Positions 6,590 to 14,045 are shown, numbered from the stretch's first letter. The stretch is 20,849 bases of DNA from Acidaminococcus sp. (GCA_019416065.1 DXYB01000032.1:1-20849); one strand, 5' to 3'. The notes: generated from the letters alone by a model not told the origin. Numbers and translations: made by a program.

Positions 6590-8608
6590 ATGCATCAAAG
6601 AAAGAGTAAGCAAAAAGTACAACGGAAGTTGGCCTTTGTTATCGGACTGACACTGCTTCTGGGCACTGCCAGCGTTTGCGGTGCCGAGGCTACCGATGAC
6701 AACATGGAAAGTTATGATTTGGGAGAAACCGTCGTCACTGCGACCCGGTCCAAACTCCAACAAAAAGAAGTGCCCATGGCCGTAGAAGTGGTTACATCGG
6801 AAGAAATGCAAAAGAAGGGAATCTACAATGTGCGGGATGCCCTGAAAAATGTGACCAGCCTCAATGTGTCTAAAAACAGTGCCATGGTGGGCAATGAAGT
6901 TAGCATTCGGGGTATGAGTACGACCCAGACGCTGATTCTGATTGATGGCCGGAGAATGGCTGGTGAAGATTCTGCCGAGACTATGAACGCCTATGAATTG
7001 AACCGTATCAACGTCAACAATATTGACCGGATTGAAATTCTCCGAGGATCCGGTTCCGCCATTTGGGGCAGTGATGCTACCGGTGGTGTAATTAACATTA
7101 TTACTAAGAAAAATAAAAAAGCTGGCGGTTATGTGGGAACTCGTACCGGGACCGAGGAATCTTCTATTTATGGAGGGTTTTCTACTGGGAATATTGGTAA
7201 GCTGAACGTGAATTTTGACGTTAACCTCAGCAAAATCAGGGAACGTTCCGAAGAAGGAAGCTCTAACCAGTACGGACCTAGACGAAATCTCTCCTTTGAT
7301 GCGAACTACCGCTTTGACGATCATCAGGGATTGGAATTTGGGGCAAGTTTTCTCAAAGAACAATTCTCTTCTTACTCTTCAGGAACATATGTAGGGGATT
7401 CCTGGTCCTATTACGATAATAATCGAGAAGATTTCCACGTAAAATATTACGGATTTGATAATAGAAATGACTGGGAAATCCAATCCTATTATAATCGGTT
7501 GGGCAAAGAAGCACGTACGCGCCAGCTGCGTGGCTGGCATGACTTCAACCATGCCAAGTATTCCATCTGGGTCAACGAAGCCAAAAATACCTACAAGATG
7601 GATAAACACAATACACTGACCTATGGTTTGGAATTTAAAAACCAAAAGGCCGGAGGGACACGCATCGGAAATGGTAAACAGACGCAAACCTATCTGGGGA
7701 TGACCAGTCAGTATGGCACGGCCAGTGTGAATACTTACGCTTTTTACCTGGAAGACGAAATACGCCTTTTAAACGATAAATTGCTGTTTGTGCCTTCCAT
7801 CCGGTTTGACCACCACGACAGCTTTGGCAGTGAATGGTCTCCTCGCGCTGGTTTAACCTATCAGTTCAGCAAAGCAAGCAGAATGAAATTGAATTATGGG
7901 AAAGCCTATCGTGCTCCTTCTATTTTTGAACTCTATGCTAACTTTGACCACGCACCGAATTCCATGATGCACGTTCATGTGGATGGCAACCCGGATCTGA
8001 AACCGGAAAAATCCACCAACTTTGATATCAGCCTGGAAGGGGAAAATGGAAAAGCCACGGGAAAACTGACGTATTTCCACAATAAAATTTCCAACATGAT
8101 TAGTTCACAAAGCGACTTCTACGGATTTAGCCCAAGATATGGCGGCATGACGTCCATTTCTCATTATGTTAATGTTGATAAAGCGACGCTACAAGGCGCA
8201 GAAGCAGAAGCCACTTACCAATTTGATAAACACTGGAGCATGCGGGCTAACTATACGTATCTGGATGCCAGAGATGATGGCGGACAAAGATTGTCGGATC
8301 GTGCCTTAAATACTGGTACTGTAGAACTGTCTTGGACGGATGCCAAAAAGAATCCCTGGACGGCTACGCTCTACACTCAGTGGTATCAAAACTACCTTAC
8401 AAGAATTGAACAAAGACAACGAGGAAGAAAAGTAGAAATAGAGAATACTTATAGTTACGCTCTGACAAATTTTGTAGTAACTAAGACTATTGGTAATTTG
8501 TCCTTGTATGCTGGTGTTGATAATCTGTTCAATAAAACCTTTAAAGACAGTGATACGCTTTGGACAGACGGACGTCTATGGCGTGCCGGTGCTGAATGGA
8601 AATTCTAA
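6590..8608 (+). CDS. TonB-dependent outer-membrane receptor, probable haem receptor
   Basis: This 672-residue protein has a Sec signal peptide (hydrophobic to about residue 32), a TonB box in DLGETVVTATR (43-53), an N-terminal plug with QTLILIDGRRM and RIEILRGSGSAIWGSDATGG, and a C-terminal 22-strand-type barrel ending in the aromatic LWRAGAEWKF. It should bind a ligand at the cell surface and import it using TonB. YRAP (440-443) and NPDL (467-470) resemble the FRAP and NPNL boxes of haem receptors, and three histidines (454, 461, 463) lie between them where HemR-type receptors carry a haem-ligating His. These boxes also occur in cobalamin receptors, so haem is strongly suggested rather than proven. 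AAAGGAG at 6574-6580 sets the start. Confidence 0.9.
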   Translation: MHQRKSKQKVQRKLAFVIGLTLLLGTASVCGAEATDDNMESYDLGETVVTATRSKLQQKEVPMAVEVVTSEEMQKKGIYNVRDALKNVTSLNVSKNSAMVGNEVSIRGMSTTQTLILIDGRRMAGEDSAETMNAYELNRINVNNIDRIEILRGSGSAIWGSDATGGVINIITKKNKKAGGYVGTRTGTEESSIYGGFSTGNIGKLNVNFDVNLSKIRERSEEGSSNQYGPRRNLSFDANYRFDDHQGLEFGASFLKEQFSSYSSGTYVGDSWSYYDNNREDFHVKYYGFDNRNDWEIQSYYNRLGKEARTRQLRGWHDFNHAKYSIWVNEAKNTYKMDKHNTLTYGLEFKNQKAGGTRIGNGKQTQTYLGMTSQYGTASVNTYAFYLEDEIRLLNDKLLFVPSIRFDHHDSFGSEWSPRAGLTYQFSKASRMKLNYGKAYRAPSIFELYANFDHAPNSMMHVHVDGNPDLKPEKSTNFDISLEGENGKATGKLTYFHNKISNMISSQSDFYGFSPRYGGMTSISHYVNVDKATLQGAEAEATYQFDKHWSMRANYTYLDARDDGGQRLSDRALNTGTVELSWTDAKKNPWTATLYTQWYQNYLTRIEQRQRGRKVEIENTYSYALTNFVVTKTIGNLSLYAGVDNLFNKTFKDSDTLWTDGRLWRAGAEWKF

Positions 8609-8623
8609 GAGGAGACTGAGCAA

Positions 8624-9157
8624 ATGAAATATGTAGTACTCTATTCGACCCGTACGGGCAATACCCAAATGGTGGCGCAGGCGATCCACTCGGCGCTGCC
8701 AGGGGAAACCCCCTGCTGCAATATTAAAGACGGGCTGCCTGACAACTTGGATTCCTATGACTGTGTCTTCATGGGGTTTTGGGTGGATAAGGGCACGGCG
8801 GATGATGCTTCTAAAACCGTATTGGCCCAGCTGCACAACAAAACCGTGGCACTTTTTGCTACCTTGGGTGCCGATCCCCAAAGCGAGCATGCCAAAAAAT
8901 CACTGGAAAACGGGGCAGCCCTGCTGCCCGAAGGGAAGAAACCACTGGCCATGTTTATTTGCCAGGGCAAAGTAGATCCCAAGCTTATTGAAGCCATGTA
9001 CAAACGCTTCCCGGCTGACAATCTCCATGGCCGGAATGCGGCCAGTGAAGCCCGGCATAAAGCGGCGGCCTCCCATCCGGATGCCAAGGATTTGCAAAAT
9101 GCCGTGGCCTTTGCCCAGGAAGTGCGGACGGAGGTGGAATTGGACGGTAAGCCATGA
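8624..9157 (+). CDS. Flavodoxin-like protein of the haem operon
   Basis: This 177-residue cytoplasmic protein begins with a beta strand and an FMN phosphate-binding loop STRTGNT (8-14), followed by a GFWVDKGTADD segment where flavodoxins place an aromatic residue near the flavin. It has no signal peptide. The gene follows the receptor by 15 nt behind AGAGGAG and shares ATGA with the radical SAM gene. Flavodoxins can feed electrons to radical SAM enzymes, and Fusobacterium nucleatum HmuF, a flavodoxin-family protein encoded with a ChuW-type enzyme, works in haem trafficking and anaerobilin reduction. An equivalent role is inferred here. A general-purpose flavodoxin is less likely given the tight coupling. 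Confidence 0.85.
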   Translation: MKYVVLYSTRTGNTQMVAQAIHSALPGETPCCNIKDGLPDNLDSYDCVFMGFWVDKGTADDASKTVLAQLHNKTVALFATLGADPQSEHAKKSLENGAALLPEGKKPLAMFICQGKVDPKLIEAMYKRFPADNLHGRNAASEARHKAAASHPDAKDLQNAVAFAQEVRTEVELDGKP

Positions 9158-10551
9158 AACTAGCGACGTATTTTAATGAACTGAGCCCGGCGGATCAGCT
9201 GACCCAGTTCGGGTGCAAAACAGACAATCCTCTAGGGGAAGCATTTTTGACCAAACGAGTGGTGCATGCGGGCATGAAGGGGGCGATGATTCCTCCCCCC
9301 GTGGCCCAGGCCCGCTGGAAACAAATTATGAATGGTCAGCCTGAAGGAAATCCCTTGCAAATGGCTTACTTTCATATTCCTTTTTGCAAAACAAAATGCC
9401 TGTACTGCGGATTTTTCCAAAATGGAACGGACCAACAGGCCGAGGACAACTATGTACAAATTTTGGTGCAGGAATTGGAACAAGACGCCAAACAGCCTCG
9501 GCTCCAGGCAGCCCCCATCCAGGCTGTTTTTATCGGGGGAGGGACGCCTACGTCCCTGTCACCGGAAAACGCCCGGAAATTGCTGTCGGCCATTCGACGC
9601 TGCCTGCCCCTTGCCAACGATTATGAATTGACACTGGAAGGTCGGATTCATGATCTGGTGCCAGAGAAAATGGACGTTTGGTTTTCCGAAGGCGTCAACC
9701 GGATGTCCTTGGGCGTACAGTCCTTTAACACGAAAGTGCGGAAACAGGTGGGGCGGATTGATGATCGGGATACCGTGTTCCAAAAATTGCGGGAGCTATC
9801 TGCTTACAACCAGTGTGCCGTGGTCATTGACTTGATGTACGGTCTGCCGGACCAGACGTTGGACGTATGGAAGCAGGACGTCCTGGACCTGATTGCCTGC
9901 GGCGTGGATGGCGCAGATTTGTATCAACTGGATGTTTTTTCTGGCAGTGACCTGGCAAAAGCCATTGACAAAGGAACGCTTTCTCCCGCCGCCGTCACCC
10001 AAAAACAGACCGAGATGTTCCAGCTTGGCAAACATCTGATGGATGTGTACGGTTGGAAACGCCTGAGCTTTTGCCACTGGGCCCGGAATAACCGGGAACG
10101 GAGCCTGTACAATACCATGGCACGGGCGGGGACACAATTATTCCCCTTTGGCTGTGGGGCAGGGGGCCATGTGGATGGCACCAGTACCATGCTGCACCGG
10201 GTCTTGCCTGTGTATGAAAAAATGGTACAGGCCGGGCAGAAACCTTTTATGGCACTAATGGAACAATCGCCCCTTTCGTCTTATGAAAGCGTTGTGCAGG
10301 CCCAGATGAACCAGTGCCGGTTGGATCTTTCCGTACTGCAACAGATGGATTCTCGGCTGGAAGAACTGGAATTTTTAGGAAACTTGTGGGAAAACTATGG
10401 CCTGTGGAAGTATAATGGTACAGCCTACCAACTGACCGAAGCAGGGCAGTTCTGGCAGGTTAATATGACCCAAACCATTTTGGAATGTATTCAGCTGCTC
10501 CTTGCGAAAGCCCCGGAAATTGCCCGCGCCAACGTGGCAGCGCAAGGATAA
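9154..10551 (+). CDS. hutW: HutW/ChuW-type radical SAM haem-degrading methyltransferase
   Basis: This 465-residue enzyme belongs to the HemN-like radical SAM group. YFHIPFC leads into Cys78-x3-Cys82-x2-Cys85, the ligands of the 4Fe-4S cluster, followed by GCFF-like CGFF. GGGTPTSL lies near 129-136, and the TIM-barrel and HemN C-terminal regions follow. ChuW/HutW enzymes open haem without oxygen by radical methyl transfer, giving anaerobilin and free iron. I choose this over HemN (coproporphyrinogen dehydrogenase) because of the roughly 70-residue N-terminal lead with NPLGEAF and VVHAGMKGAMIPPP, the length, and its place at the end of a haem uptake operon. Its start is coupled to the flavodoxin stop and the upstream ribosome site is poor. 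Confidence 0.85.
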   Translation: MKLATYFNELSPADQLTQFGCKTDNPLGEAFLTKRVVHAGMKGAMIPPPVAQARWKQIMNGQPEGNPLQMAYFHIPFCKTKCLYCGFFQNGTDQQAEDNYVQILVQELEQDAKQPRLQAAPIQAVFIGGGTPTSLSPENARKLLSAIRRCLPLANDYELTLEGRIHDLVPEKMDVWFSEGVNRMSLGVQSFNTKVRKQVGRIDDRDTVFQKLRELSAYNQCAVVIDLMYGLPDQTLDVWKQDVLDLIACGVDGADLYQLDVFSGSDLAKAIDKGTLSPAAVTQKQTEMFQLGKHLMDVYGWKRLSFCHWARNNRERSLYNTMARAGTQLFPFGCGAGGHVDGTSTMLHRVLPVYEKMVQAGQKPFMALMEQSPLSSYESVVQAQMNQCRLDLSVLQQMDSRLEELEFLGNLWENYGLWKYNGTAYQLTEAGQFWQVNMTQTILECIQLLLAKAPEIARANVAAQG

Positions 10552-10595
10552 AGACTCGCAAGATATTTGAAGACACTCTCTATATACGTGGTTAT

Positions 10596-10621
10596 AGCCC
10601 TGGAATTTCCAGGGCTTTTTT
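10596..10621 (+). terminator. Intrinsic terminator of the haem operon
   Basis: AGCCCTGG (10596-10603) pairs perfectly with CCAGGGCT (10609-10616), and the descending arm runs into a T-tract to 10621. It lies 45 nt after the hutW stop and separates the operon from the toxin-antitoxin pair. Confidence 0.88.
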
Positions 10622-10643
10622 CATGAAAAGATCATAATAGTAA

Positions 10644-10660
10644 CATAATTATGGTATAAT
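10644..10660 (+). promoter_or_regulatory. Toxin-antitoxin promoter with palindromic operator
   Basis: An extended -10, TGGTATAAT, ends at 10660; a -35 is not clear. The perfect 10-bp palindrome CATAATTATG at 10644-10653 abuts the -10 element. YefM/Phd antitoxins usually repress their own promoter through such short palindromes, so this is a likely autoregulatory site. Confidence 0.55.
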
Positions 10661-10685
10661 TAAGCTGGTAAAGGAGGCGAGCCTT

Positions 10686-10943
10686 ATGCGGATTATTCCA
10701 ATGCGGGATTTACGAGATACTGTGAAAATTGAAGAACTTTGCGTTAAAGAACAAGGTCCCGTTTATGTCACAAAAAATGGCTATGGACGCCTTGTGGTTA
10801 TGGATATCGACTATTACGAAAAGCGGCAGCACCAGTTAGAAGAAGCAAAGCTCCTATTCAAAGGATTGCAGGATTTAAAAGAAGGAAAGGTTGTGGATGG
10901 CACTGATGCAATGCAACGCCTCAAAGCCAAATACCATCTCTAA
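10686..10943 (+). CDS. Phd/YefM-family type II antitoxin
   Basis: This 85-residue protein has the Phd/YefM N-terminal pattern: a short strand and helix (IIPMRDLRD), then GPVYVTKNGYGRLVVMDIDYYEK, in which the N-G-x-x-x-V-V-M core is typical of the DNA-binding dimer. The charged C-terminal third (QLEEAKLLFKGLQDLKEGK) would wrap and silence the toxin. A strong AAAGGAGG at 10670-10677 precedes the ATG. Its 3' end overlaps the toxin gene. The sequence shows the family well; partner and self-repression are inferred. Confidence 0.87.
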   Translation: MRIIPMRDLRDTVKIEELCVKEQGPVYVTKNGYGRLVVMDIDYYEKRQHQLEEAKLLFKGLQDLKEGKVVDGTDAMQRLKAKYHL

Positions 10944-11265
10944 GTATCGGCTGCTACTGACGGAAACTGCGGAAACAGACTTGGATGAGATACTGTCCTA
11001 CATTTCCTTGAAATTGTGTAATCCATTGGCAGCAACTACCTTTTTTGCCCATTTACAGGATAAATTTACGGAAGTTTGTCTGTATCCGTATAGCAGCCCG
11101 GAAATTCAAAATGAGTTCTTAAATGGTGCCTCTATTCGGAGAAAAGTTGTCGATGCGTATCTGTTCTATTATGTCGTACAGGACACCGTAAAAACGGTGA
11201 CAATTTTAAGAGTCGTGTATGGCCCGCAAAATCAGAAAAGAGTCCAGAAAGACTTGCCACGTTGA
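10897..11265 (+). CDS. RelE/ParE-family toxin of the type II pair
   Basis: The conserved part begins SKYRLLLTETAETDLDEILSYI, the N-terminal strand and helix of RelE/ParE toxins, and continues through IRRKVVDAYLFYYVV and VTILRVVYGPQN, matching the basic core and the final strand with R-V-x-Y. ParE-type members poison gyrase and RelE-type members cut mRNA; the sequence does not decide between them. The start is uncertain. ATG at 10897 is behind GGAAAGG and gives 122 residues with a 47-nt overlap into the antitoxin gene. ATG at 10906 is also possible. No ATG lies at the canonical N-terminus (around 10936, an ATC codon). Confidence 0.83.
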   Translation: MALMQCNASKPNTISKYRLLLTETAETDLDEILSYISLKLCNPLAATTFFAHLQDKFTEVCLYPYSSPEIQNEFLNGASIRRKVVDAYLFYYVVQDTVKTVTILRVVYGPQNQKRVQKDLPR

Positions 11266-11311
11266 TGAAAGAAATAGATAAATCCCGGTGGCGCAAGAAA
11301 TAAAAAACTGC

Positions 11312-11340
11312 TTGACATTCCTAGCCTTGTTTAGTACAAT
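11312..11340 (+). promoter_or_regulatory. Strong sigma-70 promoter of the tRNA array
   Basis: A perfect TTGACA -35 at 11312-11317, a 17-nt spacer and TACAAT at 11335-11340 lie about 30 nt before the first tRNA. This is the best-matching promoter in the window. Confidence 0.88.
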
Positions 11341-11369
11341 AATACATGCGGCGTCAAGCGTCGCAGTAT

Positions 11370-11444
11370 TCCCCGATAGCTCAATGGTAGAGCACTCGAC
11401 TGTTAATCGAGTTGTTGTAAGTTCGAGTCTTACTCGGGGAGCCA
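11370..11444 (+). tRNA. tRNA-Asn (GTT)
   Basis: The acceptor stem TCCCCGA pairs with TCGGGGA, the D arm has AGCTCAATGGTAGAGC, and the anticodon loop CTGTTAA gives GTT at 11402-11404. The T loop has GTTCGAG. CCA is encoded. First gene of a six-tRNA transcript. Confidence 0.96.
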
Positions 11445-11446
11445 AT

Positions 11447-11521
11447 GGCCGGGTGGTCAAGAGGTTAAGACACCGCCCTTTCACGGCGGTATCGCGGGTT
11501 CGATTCCCGCCCCGGTCACCA
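11447..11521 (+). tRNA. tRNA-Glu (TTC)
   Basis: Acceptor GGCCGGG pairs with CCCGGTC (one G-T pair). The anticodon stem CCGCC/GGCGG holds the loop CTTTCAC, giving TTC at 11480-11482. The T arm is GCGGG-TTCGATT-CCCGC, and CCA is encoded. It follows tRNA-Asn by only 2 nt. Confidence 0.96.
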
Positions 11522-11532
11522 TTTTTTATCAA

Positions 11533-11608
11533 GGGCGCTTAGCTCAGCTGGGAGAGCGTCTGCCTTACAAGCAGAATGTCAGCAGTTCGATCCTGTTAGC
11601 GCCCACCA
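11533..11608 (+). tRNA. tRNA-Val (TAC)
   Basis: Acceptor GGGCGCT pairs with AGCGCCC. The anticodon stem TCTGC/GCAGA holds CTTACAA, giving TAC at 11566-11568. Discriminator A and CCA are encoded. Confidence 0.96.
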
Positions 11609-11628
11609 TTTTTTCATGCCGATTGCGG

Positions 11629-11705
11629 CGGGGCGTAGCTCAGTTTGGTAGAGCACCTGCCTTGGGAGCAGGGGGTCGTAGGTTCAAATCCTGTCGCTCC
11701 GACCA
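11629..11705 (+). tRNA. tRNA-Pro (TGG)
   Basis: Acceptor CGGGGCG pairs with CGCTCCG (one G-T pair). The loop CTTGGGA gives TGG at 11663-11665. The C1-G72 end is typical of bacterial proline tRNAs. CCA is encoded. Confidence 0.96.
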
Positions 11706-11718
11706 ATATTTTTTTCAT

Positions 11719-11792
11719 GCGGGTGTAGCTCAGTGGTAGAGCCCCAGCCTTCCAAGCTGGTTATGTGGGTTCGATTCCCATCACCCGCTCCA
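11719..11792 (+). tRNA. tRNA-Gly (TCC)
   Basis: Acceptor GCGGGTG pairs with CACCCGC. The anticodon stem CCAGC/GCTGG holds CTTCCAA, giving TCC at 11751-11753. Discriminator T and CCA are encoded. Confidence 0.96.
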
Positions 11793-11802
11793 TTTCATTT
11801 TT

Positions 11803-11879
11803 GGCCCAGTAGCTCAGCTGGATAGAGCAACGGCCTTCTAAGCCGTGTGTCGAGCGTTCGAATCGCCCCTGGGTCACCA
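11803..11879 (+). tRNA. tRNA-Arg (TCT)
   Basis: Acceptor GGCCCAG pairs with CTGGGTC. The anticodon stem ACGGC/GCCGT holds CTTCTAA, giving TCT at 11837-11839. Discriminator A and CCA are encoded. Last tRNA of the array. Confidence 0.96.
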
Positions 11880-11889
11880 GTAATTATGA

Positions 11890-11916
11890 CGGACTTCCGA
11901 TGGAAGCCCGTTTTTT
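11890..11916 (+). terminator. Terminator of the tRNA array
   Basis: CGGACTTCC (11890-11898) pairs with GGAAGCCCG (11902-11910) with one A-C mismatch over a 3-nt loop, followed by six T. It lies 10 nt after tRNA-Arg. Confidence 0.82.
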
Positions 11917-11940
11917 GCTATAAGGATGGTTTGCTGTAGG

Positions 11941-11954
11941 TGTAAATTGTTACA
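11941..11954. promoter_or_regulatory. Dyad TGTAA-ATTG-TTACA before the 507-residue gene
   Basis: A perfect 5-bp dyad with a 4-nt centre lies 24 nt before the start codon, close to where an operator would sit. I could not place a convincing promoter beside it. The chance of coincidence is real. Confidence 0.25.
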
Positions 11955-11978
11955 GTAAAAAGTACGAAAGGAGATGCC

Positions 11979-13502
11979 ATGGAAAACTTTGGCTTTGGGG
12001 AGCCCTCTATTTACCAGATTTTGTACGAGCATTTGGATGAGCGGGGGTATTTGCCCCGGGATTTTTCTCTTAGGGCAGTGCTCGCAGAAAAGGACGATAC
12101 AGGCGATGCGGGAATCCTCTTTAGTGACGGCTTCATGGAGGGGAATCTCACAGGCAGCGACAAAGGAGAAGAACAGTCCACTGCCTTACAAACCATTACC
12201 CAGCAGGTGATGGAAGGCAGGTACCAAAAGGCAGCAGACGGGCTGAAAGCCTTTTTCGCTCCGGAAGAATCCCACCTCATGAACCAATATGTACTGCCCT
12301 TGCAGGAATGGATTTATGAAAAGCGCCATGACTTTGATCCAGAACGACTGGTGTGGTTTGCGGTGCATCTGCTGCAGGAGGCGGATACCGTAGAAATCGT
12401 AAAATATGCCCTGACCCTTTTGGAATTTTATGATTTTCATAAGGATGAAGAGATCGCTCCCATGCTCCGCCTTTTGGCCCAGTGCAATGAATTTACCCTG
12501 TTCTGTTTACGGGATTTTTCTGTGTGGGATACGGCGCTGGAGGAAATCTTTGGAGTAGCACAGCTGGTCTACGGGTGGGGACGGATTTTTTCCCTGGAAG
12601 TATTGGAACCCAAAACAGCGGAAATTCGTCACTGGATGCTACTTCATGGCTGGGACAATGACGTGAATCCGGAATACACGGCGCTCCTCATTGCAGAAGC
12701 GGTGGACCTTGCAGGGGTGCTGCGGCAGCCACAATTAAATGGTACTGCATTTCACAGTGCTGCCCACATCGTAGATGCCCTTTTGCCGGATGAACCGGTG
12801 CAAGGCATTTCTGGCCTAGCCGATGCCCCAGGATTGCTTAACGAATTTCTCCGCCATGCCAAAGAGCACGCCCACACGCTGGAAGACTATGAAATCGTGT
12901 GGCACATTCTTCAGTACGCCCATACTAAATTGCAGGGCAATGCCCAAACTTCTGTGGAACAAGCCTGCGGTGCCGTATTGCAAACTTTTGCCTGTGCCAA
13001 AACGGTCCAGGAAGCTATGGAAAAGGGAAAAGGCTTTGCCCTTGCCAGGGCACTGGAACTTCCTTATACCGCCAAAGCAGTGCAGCTTGTGATCCAAAAT
13101 CCTTTGCAACATGTGGACCTATTGCCCTATGTCCTAAACGGTGACGCCCATCATGACCATCATGTGATGGAGCTGTATGAAGAGCTGTTGCCTGGAATGG
13201 CCCTAGAGGAAAGCAAACCATTGACATTGCGCGAGCAGCTGGAAGGGTCCTATATGGATCTCAACCGGATCCTCAGCCAGCTTTACGGCTTTCCTGGCAC
13301 AGGAGAAACGCTTTTACAGGCGGCACTACGTTCCCCTGCGCTGATGAACCGCCATGCGGCTTTGGAAATTGTGAACCAGTGGCAGGACTTGGGGTACCAG
13401 TTATCGGCGCTGTTGCGGGAAGCGGTGGAAAAATTACTGCTACAGGAAACGAGTGAGGATAACCGGGTAAAGGCCAAAGCTATTTTATACCGAAAAAAAT
13501 AA
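11979..13502 (+). CDS. Unrecognised 507-residue, probably all-helical protein
   Basis: I do not recognise this family. The start is well supported by GAAAGGAGA at 11965-11973. There is no signal peptide or membrane span, so it is probably cytoplasmic. It is rich in Leu, Ala and Glu and reads as a chain of amphipathic helices, such as LQTITQQVMEGRYQKAADGL followed by KAFF near residues 70-92, LVWFAVHLLQEADTVEIVKY near 123-142, and LLREAVEKLLLQETSEDNRV near the end. This suggests a helical-repeat scaffold of the HEAT/TPR kind, but no exact repeat unit stands out. A His-Asp cluster HHDHH lies at 391-395 and could bind metal. It stands alone between the tRNA terminator and the stress genes, with no partner that hints at function. 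Confidence 0.75.
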   Translation: MENFGFGEPSIYQILYEHLDERGYLPRDFSLRAVLAEKDDTGDAGILFSDGFMEGNLTGSDKGEEQSTALQTITQQVMEGRYQKAADGLKAFFAPEESHLMNQYVLPLQEWIYEKRHDFDPERLVWFAVHLLQEADTVEIVKYALTLLEFYDFHKDEEIAPMLRLLAQCNEFTLFCLRDFSVWDTALEEIFGVAQLVYGWGRIFSLEVLEPKTAEIRHWMLLHGWDNDVNPEYTALLIAEAVDLAGVLRQPQLNGTAFHSAAHIVDALLPDEPVQGISGLADAPGLLNEFLRHAKEHAHTLEDYEIVWHILQYAHTKLQGNAQTSVEQACGAVLQTFACAKTVQEAMEKGKGFALARALELPYTAKAVQLVIQNPLQHVDLLPYVLNGDAHHDHHVMELYEELLPGMALEESKPLTLREQLEGSYMDLNRILSQLYGFPGTGETLLQAALRSPALMNRHAALEIVNQWQDLGYQLSALLREAVEKLLLQETSEDNRVKAKAILYRKK

Positions 13503-13565
13503 AGGGTTTTCCTGGGAAAAAACGAATACTATCTATAAAGAAAATCCAGTGGGGGAGGGGATTAT

Positions 13566-14003
13566 ATGTTTGAAAAAATCTTAGCACCTGTGGATGGATC
13601 GAAAACTTCGTTTAAGGCCCTGAACGTAGCCCGCAGTCTGGCAGAAAAATATGGCAGCGAGCTGATTGTGCTGACGGTGATGGTGCCCTATGGCTCGTTA
13701 AATCTTTTGCAATTGTCCTTGGACCAAACCTTGATTGACCAAAATGACCAGGCCATGAAAAAAGCCGGGTATGCCACTTTGGATAAGGCACGGGAGGAAA
13801 TGGCAGGGTATACTGGCGCAGTAGAGTATGCGGAAGAATCGGGCAATCCTGCAGAAGTGATTCTCCATGTGGCCAAGGAGCGGAAATGTGATACCATTGT
13901 CATTGGTAGCCGGGGGCTATCCGGTGTGGAAGAATTTTTGCTGGGGAGCGTCAGCTCCAAAGTGTCCCAGTATGCGGAAGTCCCGGTAGTAGTAGTGAAA
14001 TAA
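13566..14003 (+). CDS. Universal stress protein (UspA family), first of three
   Basis: This 145-residue cytoplasmic protein begins with the UspA strand-loop KILAPVDGSKTS and ends with GSRGLSGVEEFLLGSV, which fits the ATP-binding pattern G-x2-G-x9-G-S/T, then SSKVSQYAEVPVVVVK. Family members form dimers and help survival in starvation or stress; the exact role is unknown. A G-rich ribosome site (GGGGGAGGGG) precedes the ATG. It is followed by its own terminator, so it is probably transcribed apart from the next two. It is closely similar to the second copy, including the start MFEKIL and the end SSKVSQYA-VPV. Confidence 0.93.
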   Translation: MFEKILAPVDGSKTSFKALNVARSLAEKYGSELIVLTVMVPYGSLNLLQLSLDQTLIDQNDQAMKKAGYATLDKAREEMAGYTGAVEYAEESGNPAEVILHVAKERKCDTIVIGSRGLSGVEEFLLGSVSSKVSQYAEVPVVVVK

Positions 14004-14019
14004 ATAATGCAAAGAAAGA

Positions 14020-14045
14020 CTCCTCCCTTGCGGGGGAGCCTTTTT
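14020..14045 (+). terminator. Terminator after the first stress gene
   Basis: CTCC-T-CCC (14020-14027, with bulged T14024) pairs with GGGGGAG (14032-14038), then CC and five T. It separates the first stress gene from the next pair, though read-through is possible. Confidence 0.72.

Noticed and set aside
6551..7363. 270-codon open frame on the minus strand
   Set aside because: It lies inside the receptor gene, shows no family features and no ribosome site, and the plus-strand protein is clearly real.
9154..10551. HemN (oxygen-independent coproporphyrinogen oxidase)
   Set aside because: It shares the radical SAM fold and Cys motif, but the N-terminal lead, length and haem-uptake context fit HutW/ChuW better. 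A phylogeny would settle it.
11206..11542. Small open frames on both strands over the first tRNAs
   Set aside because: They consist mostly of tRNA sequence read as protein.
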